Shown here one piece after another: positions 21,560 to 32,420 of a stretch of 64,000 bases of DNA. The stretch's first letter is position 1, and every line of letters starts with the position of its first letter. This stretch comes from Nothopassalora personata (taxonomy: Eukaryota; Ascomycota; Dothideomycetes; Mycosphaerellales; Mycosphaerellaceae). The translations under genes and the position numbers were made by a program. Where the stretch lies: the NCBI GenBank assembly GCA_033816765.1, contig CM066291.1:1178001-1242000 (forward strand). Direction: 5' to 3'. The notes under the pieces were generated by a model. The model saw only the letters and a program-made list of their open reading frames with translations. It did no database searches and was not told where the DNA came from.

Positions 21560-24500
21560 AGTACATAGTGTACGCTAGTACTATAACTAGTATATTAGGT
21601 AGGAAAGCAAAAGCTCTTACCCTCTCTAACACTAGTGCCTCTTCTAAGTTCACTAATCTAAGATTCGTCCGCGTAAATAACATACCCACGTTTAAACTTA
21701 ATAGACCCCGTAGGCTCCGCTTAGCTAACGGATCTACTACCCGCCTCTTAGAGGCGGCATTAATAGACATTACTATCGGTAGGCATACTAGTTAGGAGCT
21801 CTACTACATTATAGATCTAGATAAATACGACATCGTCCTTAGCATCTTATAGCTCGAGGAGCACGACCCGTCTTATAGCTTTAAGAACAAGACGCTCTTA
21901 TTCGATAAGCTAACCTACTACTAATCTCATTACGAAGGTAGTAGGCTATGCACTATTGTTATAGACGCTACGAGTAAGTCTAATACACCGAAGACGGCAC
22001 TACCGAAAGTGGTCCCGCTAGAATCTAATCCGGACATATACTTTATTAGTGCTAATGCATTTTATCGAATAGCTAAACGCGCCCGTAAGCGACAAGGTAG
22101 ATAATAGGAAGATAACGATAAGATGTTCGCCCTTTAGCCCGAAGATTTCGACCCTAACGACGAACATGCTACTACGTTCGCTATGTCTCCGGACGACTAG
22201 GAGATATTTATAAAGAAGAGTAAAGTCTAGGATCCTAAAGTTAAGCTACTACCCAAATACTATAACACTACGGATACCTTTCGGCATAAGGACGACTTTA
22301 AGCTACCTAAACATAGCCCTTTAGATTATGCTATTAACCTAAAGCCTAGCTCCGAGAATAATCTACCGTATAAAAAGGCATTCGGCATGAACCTAGAGTA
22401 ACTAGCTATTATTAAGAAATTTATTAACGATAGCATAGCTAACGGTACCGTCGAACCCTCTAAGTCCGATATGTTATCGCCCGTCCTTATCGTTAAGAAA
22501 CTAGGAGGGGGGTTACGTGTGTACATCGACTACCGTGCCCTTAATGCACTTACTATTAAGGATCGTTACCCGATCCTATTGCTACGGGAGACCCTCGAAC
22601 GCGTCTATAAAGCAAAATGGTTTATAAAGCTTAATATCGTCGTAGCATTTAATAACATACGCATCCGTAAGGGAGATAAATAGATAATAGCCTTCATTAC
22701 TAGGTATAGACTATACTAATTTAAAGTACTACCCTTCGGGCTATATAACGGACCTAGCAGTTAGTAACGTAAGATTAATAAGATTCTTCGCGAGTTCCTT
22801 AACGACTTCGTTACCGTGTATCTAGACGATGTCCTAATCTACATAGACGGCTCGCTTAACGACTATAGAGCGCACGTCCGTAAGGTCCTTCTTAAGCTAC
22901 GTAAGGTAGGACTTCCTATCGACATCAATAAGTGCGAGTTCTACGTTAAGCGCATTAAGTACTTAGGTCTTATTATTACTACCGAAGGTGTCGAGATAGA
23001 TCTAGCTAAGATCGAAGCAATTATGAACTGGGAGACCCTACGTAACGTTAAAGACGTACTCGCATTCCTAGGCTTTATAGCATTCTACCGTAAATTCATC
23101 TACGGGTTCTCTAAGGTTACGGCGTGCCTTACTAACCTTACGAAGATAGGAGAGAAGAGCAAAGTTAAGGGGAAAGTCGTTAAGAAACCCCCGTTTATCT
23201 AGACACCGTAGTACGAAGCGGCTTTTAAAGAATTAAAGTAGAGATTTAGCTAAGCCGGTATACTAGCACACTACTAGCTAGGAGAGTAGATTTAGGTCGA
23301 AATAGACTCTAGCGACTGGGTTAACGTAGGAGTACTGTTATAGATGATCGATGGCGTGCTACGCCCGGTAGCTTTCTACTCTAAGAAGCTTAGCCCGTAG
23401 GAATGTAACTACGACATATATAATAAGGAGCTACTCGCTATTATTAAAGCGTTTAAAGAATAGTAGCCCGAGCTTATCGGTACTATAGACGATAAGCTAG
23501 TCCGAGTCTTGTCTAATTATCGTAACCTAGAATACTTTATAACCACGAAGTAGCTAAATAGGCGCTAGGTACGCTAGGCCGAGTTCCTTTTACAGTTTAA
23601 CTTTAAGATTACGTACCGACTAGGTGTGTAGGGCACTAAGCTAGATACTCTTACCCGTCGTTCTTAAGACATTCCGGCGGGGGTAGATAACGAGAGAGTA
23701 TAGTATTAGTAGTAAACTATCTTAAAACCGCACAATCTCGACATCGTTACTTAATTCGCGATGTAGATCGACGATAACGAGGAATCCGCAATGTAAATAG
23801 ACATACTATCGACCTACGTCCTACCCTCCGTATATAACTCTAATAACGAGGAGGACTACTATAAGAACGACGTCGTGCCGGTACTACGACGATTAGTACG
23901 ATTAGCCCAATAGTAAGAGCCTATCTAGCTACTATTAGAAGAAAACGATAGCGACATAGACTCGGAAGGAGGTGTTCCCCTCGACGACGTACTAAGTAAC
24001 GAGGAACCTATCGGACTAGGAGAGCCTAAACTAGTAGAGCCCGTTACTAATGCGAACAATACTCCCGATTAAGATTTAGAGACCGATAAACAGCCCAAAG
24101 AAGCCTTATGCGAGGAAGCATATAATAGTAAGACTATAAAAGCCTATATGTAGCGGTTAAAAACCGACCTATAGTAAGGACGTACTAATACCTAGCTACA
24201 GTAGTAGAAGATCGCGGCTATAGACTACGAAATCATTATGGATCGGTTGTACGTTAATAAAGCCCTATATGTTCCGGCATTTTAGAACCTTCGCACCCGG
24301 ATAGTAAAGCGATACTATAATAATAGGACAGTAGGGCATTAAGGCATCGCGAGAACCTTCAATTTGCTATAACGATAAAACCTGTTCTAGCCTAATATAG
24401 CTAACGACGTTACCCGGTACGTTCGCTATTACGTAATCTACCGACGCTCTACGCTATCTAGACTTCTTAAGTAAGGAACGCTATCTTCGTATACTACCCC

Positions 24501-25700
24501 TAGCTACGAATAGAAACACATTACCGTCGACTTTATAGTCGAATTGCTAGTAAGTAAAGACCCTAAAACCGGCCTAGTGTATAAACATATTATAATAGTT
24601 ATAGATATACTAACTAAGCGAGTACGACTAATCCCAACTAATAGCCTCGAAGCTAAGTATACGGCTATACTGTTCCATAAGTATATCTTTCTATTACATA
24701 GATTGCCGGAAGTAGCCGTTAGTGACCGTAGGACACAATTCGTTAGTACGCTCTCCCGTAGGCTCTACGTACGCCTTAGCATTAAGTAAAATCTTTCTAT
24801 AGCCTTCCATCTAGAAACTAACGGACAATCCGAACGTATAAATTAAGTACTTGAATAGTATCTCCGCGCCTACGCTAACTATTAGTAAGACAACTAGGTA
24901 ACACTACTCCCTAACGCCGAATTCGTACTTAATAACTACGAGTCCGCTAGTACCGGCATAATACCCTTCTTTATAGACACCGGCCGCTACCTACGAATGG
25001 AGTTTACTAGTCTTATAAAGCCGTAGGTTACTACTAGAGAAGTACCAAACGTCGAGTCCGCTAATAACCTAGTCGATAGTATGTAGGAAACATAGTAGCA
25101 TATACGCAAAGTCCTCGAGTCTATACGCTAGGAACGCCTCGAGAAGCTAAGAGATATACACGCATTTACATAAGCACGTACCGCCGACGTAGCTAACGCC
25201 CGACGTGTACTAGCGCCTACTTATAAGCCTAGTAACATAGTTCTACTAGATGCCCGTAACATTAAGACTACACGCCTAAGTAAGAAGCTTAACTATAAGT
25301 ATCTTAAGCCGTTTAAGGTTACTAGGACCGTAGGTAGGCGCTCGTACGAACTCGAGCTTAGCGACGGTATATAAATACATAATGTGTTTTATACGAGTAA
25401 GCTACGCCCGGTAGCGACGGAAGGGATGCCTAGATAGCGTAAGCTAACACCGGCGCCTATAATCGTCGAACGCGAGGGCTAGGCATCTAAAGAACATAAG
25501 GTAGATAACTTAGTAGATTTAAAGATTAGGTATAACGACGTCTAGTATATAGTGCAATAGAAGGACAACACCCGGAGCTAGGCTAAATAGAGTGCCGTAC
25601 TACCTAGTTACGAAGAGCTCGCTATCGCCTTCTACTAGCGCTACCCTAATAAACCTAAGCCTACCTTCGACGGACTCGAGACAGTCACTTAGTACGGCCT
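21560..25700 (+). pseudogene. Element Z pol remnant: protease, RT, RNase H, integrase, chromodomain
   Basis: Protease: ALTLSNTSASSKFTN near 21610-21660 matches the DSGASS type after RIP. Reverse transcriptase: LIVKKLGGGLRVYIDYRALN (from 22471) and YLDDVLIYIDG (from 22816), with KCEFYVKRIKYLGLIIT after it. RNase H lies at about 23220-23700 and integrase at about 24300-25200, with a readable piece from 24544 (VIDILTKRV, VSDRRTQFVS). A chromodomain-like stretch (KVDNLVDLKIRYNDVQYIV) lies near 25500. In-frame TAG and TAA are frequent, so no intact protein remains. Confidence 0.82.
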
Positions 25701-25960
25701 AGTAGTAATCCTCGATACGTACATACTAACTCTACAAGACGAAGGATTCCTATCCGTAACCGCTAGTAAGCTACTCTACGCTAACGGTATAACGACATCG
25801 CCTTCTAGAAAGCCTTACGAAGGTTACTATTACATACACATTACTTATGATGAAGCCTACGAAATAAGCAATAACAGTCGTGCTAGCAATAGCGCACTAT
25901 ACGCTTTAGGCACTAAAAGTAATAGCGTCGTAGGAGCTCCGTATTCGAGGAGGGGGGTAC

Positions 25961-26156
25961 TATTACGAGATAGCCTTTTTACTCACTACCCCGCGACACG
26001 TCATCGGCCGCAGCCCCGCACGCTAGCGGCCGCTAGCGCCCGCTAGCTCGCTTTGCGTTCCCTTATCTTCTCGCGCGTACCTTCGACCTCTTAGATAGCT
26101 CGCGTAACTACATATGTCTCTACCCGTACCCATAGTAGTCCCTCTCGCCCGTGATA
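25961..26156 (+). repeat. 3' LTR of element Z
   Basis: 196 bp, matching the 5' LTR except for a few changes, mostly of CA/TG to TA type. It is followed by the target duplication GTAAG. Confidence 0.88.
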
Positions 26157-26161
26157 GTAAG

Positions 26162-28674
26162 ATTCTTATAGTTAGAAAGAATCGTTAACTTCGGTAGGCC
26201 CTTAACATATACTCTCTAATGTTATATAGTAGTAACGATAGCTAGAAGCTCTTTATTATAGATATCGTAGTTCTGTTCCGCTATAGTTATTTTCCGGGAG
26301 TAATAGGCTACTAGGTGTCTCTACCTATCGTATGTCTATGTTAGACACGCGCTTATTACTATATTAGACGTATCGGTCTCGATATAGACTTCCTTACTAC
26401 TATTAAATAGTCGAAGTGTAGGGGCTAAAGCGTATTATTCCTTAAGTTTCTTAAATGCTTTAATCTGTTCCTTTCCCTATTTCTAGGTAACGTCTTTTCT
26501 CGTAAGTATCGTTATTAGTACTACTGTCTTTACGTAGTCCTTAATGAATTTCCGGTTATAGTTCGCTAGTCTAAGGAATAAGTGTACGTCCTTAACTGTT
26601 TTTAGTTCTAGCTATTCTCTAATTAACTATGTCTTTATAGGGTCGATCGTTATCCCTATAGTACTAATAATGAAGCCTAAGAATTTAACTTCTTTCTTAT
26701 AGAATTCGCATTTCTCGGGTACTGTCTTAAATCCTAAACGCGAAGTCGTTCGAATACGTCCTAGACTTGCTTTATATAATTCTAAAGGAATCCTTTCGTG
26801 TAGACTAATATATCGTCTATGTAAGCGATAACGCATACGTCGAGTAGGTCTCTAAGTGTTTCGTTAACAAGGTCCTAATAGGATGCGGGTACGTTAGTTA
26901 GTCCTATTAGCATAACTAAGAATTCGTAAAGTCCGTATCTTATTCTAAAAGCGGTTTTCTATTCTTCTCCTTCCGCTATTCGTATAGCGTAGAAGGCATC
27001 TCGTAGGTTAATCTTCGTGTACTAGTCTAATCCGGTTAATCTATCTTATGCTTCTTCGATATTAGGTAGCGGGTATCGGTTCTTAATCGTAATCTCGTTT
27101 AACTTCCTATAGTCTTACATAAGTCGTAACTTCCCGTTTGCTTTTAGAACGAATATATATAGAGTTCCTACACTTAAGGTAGATCTTCTTATCTATCCTT
27201 TAGCTAGCTTCTCCTTTAGCTATTCTCGTAGGGTCTATAGCTCTTTCTTAGACATTTAATATAGGGGTCCCTATAGAGGCTCTTTCCCTAGCTAAATGTT
27301 TATCTTATAATCCTATAGTTAGTACTTAGGTAAGGTATCCTTACCTCTTTCCTCTTTAAAGAGTCGCGACTACTTACGATACTCCTTAGGAATACTTAAC
27401 TCTAAGATGTTAGTATCCTTCGATAGTACGTTACTTCTATTACTACTAGTAACTTCGTAACCCGGCGGCCCTACGCTAGTGTCTATCCTGGTCGAAGGGG
27501 GTTCTTCTATCCTTCTATTCGGCGTAAGCTATATCCTATTTAGCTGTCTCTTTACCTTATCTACTAGCGAACGCTACCGCTACGTAGGCTAAATGTCGAT
27601 AACGTAGTCGCATTCCCTAAATATAAGTACTCCTCTTCTATAGTCGATTACTAGATTATACTTTCTTAACTAAGGTATACCTAGTACGATGTTATAACTA
27701 GCTATATTAGTAACATCTAAGATAATCTCCTTATAGTGCCGATAAATAGTAAGTAGTAGCGGTATCGTCTCGCGCTCTATACTAGGTAAGGATAATCCGT
27801 CTACCGCGATTAATTTATAACCCTCTTTCTTCTTATAGGTAGCGATCCTATGTCTTATAACAAATAATTCGGAGGTAAAGTTCCCGCTTACTCCAGAATC
27901 TATTATAGTATCTATCTTATGCCCGTTAACGATAATTTTAGTTCGAAACACTATTATCGTTAGTAATGCTTAAGCCTTTTCTATGTTGTATAACTCCCTT
28001 TAGTCGCTTATTCCTAGGGAGTTAATCCTTTTCCCTATTCGTATATAGAACGTCGTGCTTCGTGTCTCGAGGCCTCCGCTTAAACCTAGCGCGAGCCTTT
28101 CTATATCTATACCTACATTCGGTAACGTTCCTAGATCTTCTACGTTTCTAAGTAGAGTACGCGTGCGTGTTGTACTATATTACGTAATTTATTCGATATA
28201 AATGTTCCTAACGATATAAGATATCCGGTTCCTATTATTTGGCTCCCTATCGGTAGTCGTTCTATAATAGCGGTTACTAGATTTTCGGTTGTTTCTATAA
28301 GTAGGTATCCCTAGGCTATACCTCGTAGGGTGTCGAGTGTCTTATTAAACTTAATAGAGTATAGCATCCTTCGTCCGCCTATCTTAGGTAGGAATTCCTT
28401 GTGCCTTCTTTATAGGTATACGATTATGTTATATAATTTCTTAGGTACATTAATCGTAAAGGTTAGTTGTTTCTTATCGTCGTTAGTGTCGCTCTCTTCT
28501 CCTTCGGAGGAATCTTCTTCGCTTAATTCTTCCGGATCCTAATCTTCTTCGATAGTATCTAGCCCGGTAGTTTCTTAACTTTCTTTCTATAGTTCCGGTA
28601 ACTACGATCCGTTCTATCCTAGGTATTAGTTTTCCTTATCGCTTCTATCGTCGTTAAAGTAGGACTCGTCGATG
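26162..28674 (-). pseudogene. Element Y pol remnant: protease and reverse transcriptase
   Basis: On the minus strand, 27951-27670 encodes a retropepsin-like piece with IDSGVSGNFTS. Further on, AYIDDIL (near 26820-26810) is the RT active-site box, followed by PEKCEFYKKEVKFLGFIIST and the IDP segment. Many TAG/TAA codons interrupt the frame. The segment ends at the TCTAC duplication that borders NA. Confidence 0.78.
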
Positions 28675-28679
28675 TCTAC

Positions 28680-29050
28680 TGTTACGGTTTAGTTCGCAGA
28701 GAGGGGACAACCAATCATCCAGGCAGCAAGGGGTGTTACGGTTTAGTTCGCAGAGAGGGGACAACCAATCATCCAGGCAGCAAGGCAAGGATCAGAACAC
28801 GTGACCAAGGGATCTGAGGGATCTGTGGGATCTGTCGAACAGATCCGCAGAGCAGGACAGATCTCGCGAGACCACGCCAAGACATGGCACTATATAGACG
28901 ACGCTCTTTTGCAAGTAGATAGGAGCCTCGTGCTCAACTCATTTCAAGTATACACCATATACTGTTTGGAACCACTACCTTCATAACTGATTGAGACATC
29001 CCTGCAAAGATCCAAGCCCGAGTTGTGATAACGTACAGCGGTTCCTAACA
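28680..29050 (+). repeat. 5' LTR of NA
   Basis: 371 bp. The first 54 bp are repeated in tandem (28680-28733 and 28734-28787), including the terminal TGTTACGG. Next comes a GGGATCTG-type repeat stretch (about 28808-28865), then a conserved core with the TATA box (ACTATATAGACGACGC near 28889), then a conserved end to CCTAACA. Confidence 0.9.
28889..28897 (+). promoter_or_regulatory. LTR TATA box of NA
   Basis: CACTATATAGACGACGC is preserved in all five LTR copies of this family in the window, while the sequence just upstream varies strongly. It is the best candidate for the core promoter driving the element transcript. Confidence 0.55.
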
Positions 29051-29082
29051 ACTTTGAGCACCACCACCAGGGCCCTTTGCAT

Positions 29083-30075
29083 ATGTCTGGGAGAGACGCT
29101 ACCCGGAGTCCGTCACGACAACAGCCACAGTCAACTGGCATCACGGAACGAATGAGCGAAATGTCGATTACAGGAAGCAGCAAGAACAACAACACTCCTA
29201 TGGGTATGCTGAACCCATTGGACCACCACCGTGCACCTAAGGTGTCTACGCCGGAGACGTTCGACGGGACCAAGGACAAACTGGAGGCTTTTCAACTGCA
29301 GGTTCAGTTGTACCTTCACTTCAACGCACACCAGTTTCAAGGCGAGGCTTCTAAAGTCTTGTACGCCGCATCCTTCCTACGAGGAAAAGCAGCTAGAGGA
29401 TTCCGACCATACCTCAAGGACTGGCTACACAACCAGGGCGAGGGAGAAACACCGAAAACGGAAACTCGAAAAATTTTCCACGACTACGACGAGTTTGAGA
29501 CGAAACTCGATGATCTATACGGGATACCAAATGAGGAGGTATACGCCGACCGACATATCCGACAACTTCGACAGACTACTTCTGTAGCGCTGTACGCCTC
29601 AGAATTCCAAGGATATGCCGCCGACCTGGAATGGAACGACGCAGCTTTGCGATCGCAGTTCTACCTCGGGCTGAAAGACAACGTCAAAGCCGAACTATCC
29701 CGAAACGCCAGCGTCGTTACGCTAGGGGCGATGATCAAGGCAGCAAAGGAGATCGACGAAAGGCTCCAGGAGTTGAGGTACGACCGACACGTACAGCCTG
29801 GATACCAGAGACCCGCCGCGGGCGGAAGAGGGGGCTTCAAGGCCAGAAGTCAGGACCCTAATGGTTACGGAGACCCAATGGAATTGGACGTAACGGAACG
29901 TAGGACAGGAAGGGGGCTGAAGAGCAAAGGTTCCACCTGCTACGTATGTGGCGAGCAAGGCCATTTTGCAAGGAACTGCAAGAAAAAGAACATGGTTAGC
30001 CGCGAGTTCAACGCAATGATTCGCGAAGAGAATACATACCAGGAATGCGAGAACTTCTTCTCGAAATCTGCCTAG
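29083..30075 (+). CDS. NA ORF1: Gag-like protein with CCHC zinc knuckle
   Basis: An intact frame of 330 residues from the first ATG after the 5' LTR. Residues about 60-235 have the helical pattern of a retrotransposon Gag capsid: DKLEAFQLQVQLYLHF, a FLRGKAARGFRPYL segment, then YADRHIRQLRQT and ADLEWNDAALRSQFYLGL. A basic Gly/Arg stretch (242-285) leads to a zinc knuckle CYVCGEQGHFARNC (C286, C289, H294, C299). Gag coats and packages the element RNA into a particle. The frame ends with TAG at 30073-30075 without a protease or polymerase downstream. The intact frame in a block where all other transposon genes are riddled with stops points to recent activity. Confidence 0.88.
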   Translation: MSGRDATRSPSRQQPQSTGITERMSEMSITGSSKNNNTPMGMLNPLDHHRAPKVSTPETFDGTKDKLEAFQLQVQLYLHFNAHQFQGEASKVLYAASFLRGKAARGFRPYLKDWLHNQGEGETPKTETRKIFHDYDEFETKLDDLYGIPNEEVYADRHIRQLRQTTSVALYASEFQGYAADLEWNDAALRSQFYLGLKDNVKAELSRNASVVTLGAMIKAAKEIDERLQELRYDRHVQPGYQRPAAGGRGGFKARSQDPNGYGDPMELDVTERRTGRGLKSKGSTCYVCGEQGHFARNCKKKNMVSREFNAMIREENTYQECENFFSKSA

Positions 30076-30797
30076 CAGAAACAACCTGAGGACAGCAAGG
30101 CATCAAACAGCGGCTTCTTGATTTGATGGCCTAGGACACAGAAGTCAACACTACGAACGGCAAAACGGGATAGACAGGGGACGAACGACGAGTTTCCCAC
30201 TGGATTAGACACCGGAACATCCAGGAAGTTCCAGAACTCGGAGTTTGCGTTTCCCTCCCAGTTACTCCAGGTAAAGGGACTGAGCATGGGACCGTCGGAA
30301 GGGTCTGGAGCGAGGAGAAGGCCGGCTCGCTCGAGGGCGCGCTCTTCTTCCTCCTCCTCCTCCTCCATTTCACGCTCCTCGAGAGAGCGACCTTCCTCGA
30401 CCTTTCGGTCCACGGCATCCAGTTGCTTGCGAAGACGCATCTCTTTCGCATGCGCCTCCATCTCCTTCTCGAAAGCGGCAGCACGCAGGCGGCCGGCTTC
30501 CGCGAGCGCTTCCTTCGCTCGGTCAAGGTCCGAGAGCAGCTTCCTTCGTTGGTCACCAAGCTTCTTCCACTCAACCTCAGTCACTTTGGCGTCGCAGCTG
30601 CGACAGTTACTTAGGTGGCAGTGGGAGCACTTGCCCGACGAGATGTGTACGCGACACAAGAGACCCTTCTCCTTGCAGCGAGAACAGGGACGCATGGTTT
30701 CTTCGCCGAGACGGTGGATTCGATTTGCACGTCGTTTTCGTTTCTTGGTGGGGACGGCGTCAGACGCTGGAATGTTGACGGGGAAAAGAGACGACAT
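30072..30797 (-). CDS. NA ORF2 (antisense): Zn2Cys6-like cluster plus coiled coil
   Basis: An intact minus-strand frame of 241 residues starting 77 bp inside the 3' LTR border. A basic stretch KKRKRRANR (18-26) could be a nuclear signal. Cysteines 38, 41, 48, 57, 60 and 68 give the spacing C-X2-C-X6-C-X8-C-X2-C-X7-C, which fits the fungal Zn2Cys6 binuclear cluster, with one extra Cys65. Residues about 74-155 are a charged coiled coil with a run of glutamates. The rest has no known motif. The stop overlaps that of ORF1 in the shared CTAG. The layout suggests a nuclear DNA- or RNA-binding factor made from an antisense transcript; this is inference. I do not recognise a named family. A chance antisense frame is unlikely given the cysteine spacing and codon-like composition. 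Confidence 0.75.
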   Translation of the reverse strand: MSSLFPVNIPASDAVPTKKRKRRANRIHRLGEETMRPCSRCKEKGLLCRVHISSGKCSHCHLSNCRSCDAKVTEVEWKKLGDQRRKLLSDLDRAKEALAEAGRLRAAAFEKEMEAHAKEMRLRKQLDAVDRKVEEGRSLEEREMEEEEEEEERALERAGLLLAPDPSDGPMLSPFTWSNWEGNANSEFWNFLDVPVSNPVGNSSFVPCLSRFAVRSVDFCVLGHQIKKPLFDALLSSGCFC

Positions 30798-30860
30798 CTC
30801 TGGTCTGAAAGAGAGGTGGGGAGGACTTTCCTTTGTAAGCTTCGGGGCGAAGCTAAGGCT

Positions 30861-30873
30861 AAAAGGGGGATGG
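30861..30873 (+). other. Polypurine tract of NA
   Basis: AAAAGGGGGATGG lies directly before the 3' LTR and fits the plus-strand primer site of an LTR element. The matching primer-binding site after the 5' LTR (ACTTTGAGCACC) is not one I can assign to a tRNA. Confidence 0.6.
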
Positions 30874-31244
30874 TGTTACGGTTTAGTTCGCAGAGAGGGG
30901 ACAACCAATCATCCAGGCAGCAAGGGGTGTTACGGTTTAGTTCGCAGAGAGGGGACAACCAATCATCCAGGCAGCAAGGCAAGGATCAGAACACGTGACC
31001 AAGGGATCTGAGGGATCTGTGGGATCTGTCGAACAGATCCGCAGAGCAGGACAGATCTCGCGAGACCACGCCAAGACATGGCACTATATAGACGACGCTC
31101 TTTTGCAAGTAGATAGGAGCCTCGTGCTCAACTCATTTCAAGTATACACCATATACTGTTTGGAACCACTACCTTCATAACTGATTGAGACATCCCTGCA
31201 AAGATCCAAGCCCGAGTTGTGATAACGTACAGCGGTTCCTAACA
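30874..31244 (+). repeat. 3' LTR of NA
   Basis: 371 bp and, read side by side, without differences from the 5' LTR, including both 54-bp units and the GGGATCTG repeats. Identity implies a recent insertion or recent gene conversion. Confidence 0.9.
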
Positions 31245-31249
31245 TCTAC

Positions 31250-32168
31250 TTCTCGGAGCGTAGCGTTTTACCTATACGTCGCTCCTAGGGTTCCTCTTAG
31301 TTACTAAGGCTAATACCCTACGCCTAACTTCGCGGCGTAGTAAACTTAATACGAGTCTTAGTAATAGAATCGCTAATAAAGGCTTCTATAACTATTTCGA
31401 GACTCGGATTCGATCTCGTAGTCGACTCTTCGTATTATTATATTAAACTATTGTAGTTAGTTCTTCGCATTAAATAGAATAACTACTATTTACTACCTAT
31501 AGTATCCTCCTCGTCCTTCTAAGGGGTCTAGGAGAGGCGTCGTACTTCTATTACTAGCTCTCTCCCCTACTCTCCGAGTATAGTCGGTATCTCCTTAAGA
31601 TCTAACGCTACTCTTAGATTTACTAGTTTGGAGTTGCATTATATTAAACTGTTCGCGGCGTACTATATTCTTACCGCGGTAGTCCCTTACTAGGTAGCTA
31701 GGTTTGCTATATCCGTAGTAAGTTCGTATTTCTTTCGAACTCCGGGATACTTTATTCCCGTTACTATTCCTAATCTTTCGACCCTTCTCGGTAACGTCGA
31801 GTTCTATTAGCTATAGTCCGTAGTACGGTTTGTTCCTAGGCTTATTATTGTAGTTATCGTAGAAGCCTCTATTACGGTTATTATAGCCTAGTATATATCT
31901 AGCCTTTCCGGATACCTTAGAATCGTATCGTCGTTCTATAGCTCTCTCGTAGAGCTTATCGTTAAGATTAATCGTAACTCTAACGAGGTCGCCTAAGCTA
32001 TCGATCTTCCGACCGTCCCTTATTAACTCGTCCTTAATATGCTCCTTTAGTTCTCTCCGGTACATAACTTAAAGTGCTTCGTCGTCCTAATCGGTAAGTT
32101 GCGCGTATTCCTAGAATTTAGTAGCATATTCGGTAGTAGATGTCTTCTAGGTTAAATGCTAAATAATA
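31250..32168 (-). pseudogene. Element Y gag remnant, C-terminal part
   Basis: The minus-strand frame at 32065-31811 reads LGDLVRVTINLNDKLYERAI and onward to an Asn/Arg-rich tail, typical of the end of a Gypsy Gag. The piece lies between the NA and Copia insertions and is RIP-mutated. Confidence 0.6.
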
Positions 32169-32173
32169 CGAAC

Positions 32174-32420
32174 TGTTAAGATGTAGCATCTTAAGGGGAG
32201 CTAATAGTTAGGTTATGATCTAATAGCCTAAGGCATCTACGATAACTTAGCTTATCGGAAGATACCTTCTCTCCCCTTTAGCTTAGATAGACATCTAACA
32301 CAATTAACACATTAGTTCCTAATATATTGCTGCATGCCCTATGGCTATTAGCTAGTTAAAGATTGATCTCTTACTCCACTCCGCTACTAACTACGTATCC
32401 TATTAGGTCTTAACTTAATA
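32174..32420 (+). repeat. 5' LTR of the Copia element
   Basis: 247 bp, beginning TGTTAAGATGTAGC. It differs from the 3' LTR at a modest number of sites, largely CA/TG versus TA. Confidence 0.87.

Larger units (their letters stand above)
18855..26156 (+). mobile_element. Ty3/Gypsy chromovirus-type LTR retrotransposon Z, complete, RIP-mutated
   Basis: A 7302-bp element with 196-bp LTRs (18855-19050 and 25961-26156) and a perfect target duplication GTAAG at 18850-18854 and 26157-26161. The LTR ends are TGTCACG and CGTGATA; the inner copies are altered by RIP (TATTACG, CGTAATA). A polypurine tract (GAGGAGGGGGG) precedes the 3' LTR. Plus-strand gag, protease, RT, RNase H, integrase and chromodomain regions follow in order. 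It is inserted into the integrase/RT region of Y and cannot be autonomous now because of the stop codons. Confidence 0.9.
28680..31244 (+). mobile_element. NA: young non-autonomous LTR retroelement with gag and an antisense zinc-cluster ORF, not RIP-mutated
   Basis: A 2565-bp element with 371-bp LTRs that I read as identical (28680-29050 and 30874-31244) and a perfect target duplication TCTAC (28675-28679 and 31245-31249). Terminal bases are TGTTACGG and CCTAACA. A polypurine tract AAAAGGGGGA lies just before the 3' LTR. The interior of 1823 bp holds only two ORFs: gag (plus) and a Cys-rich coiled-coil protein (minus). No protease, RT or integrase is present, so movement would need enzymes from another element. 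CA and TG are at normal levels, unlike the surrounding Y element, so the insertion postdates the RIP of Y. Confidence 0.92.

Noticed and set aside
28801..28986. 61-residue frame repeated at 30995-31180
   Set aside because: It is simply the same LTR sequence read twice; it covers the TATA region and repeat tract, so it is regulatory rather than coding.
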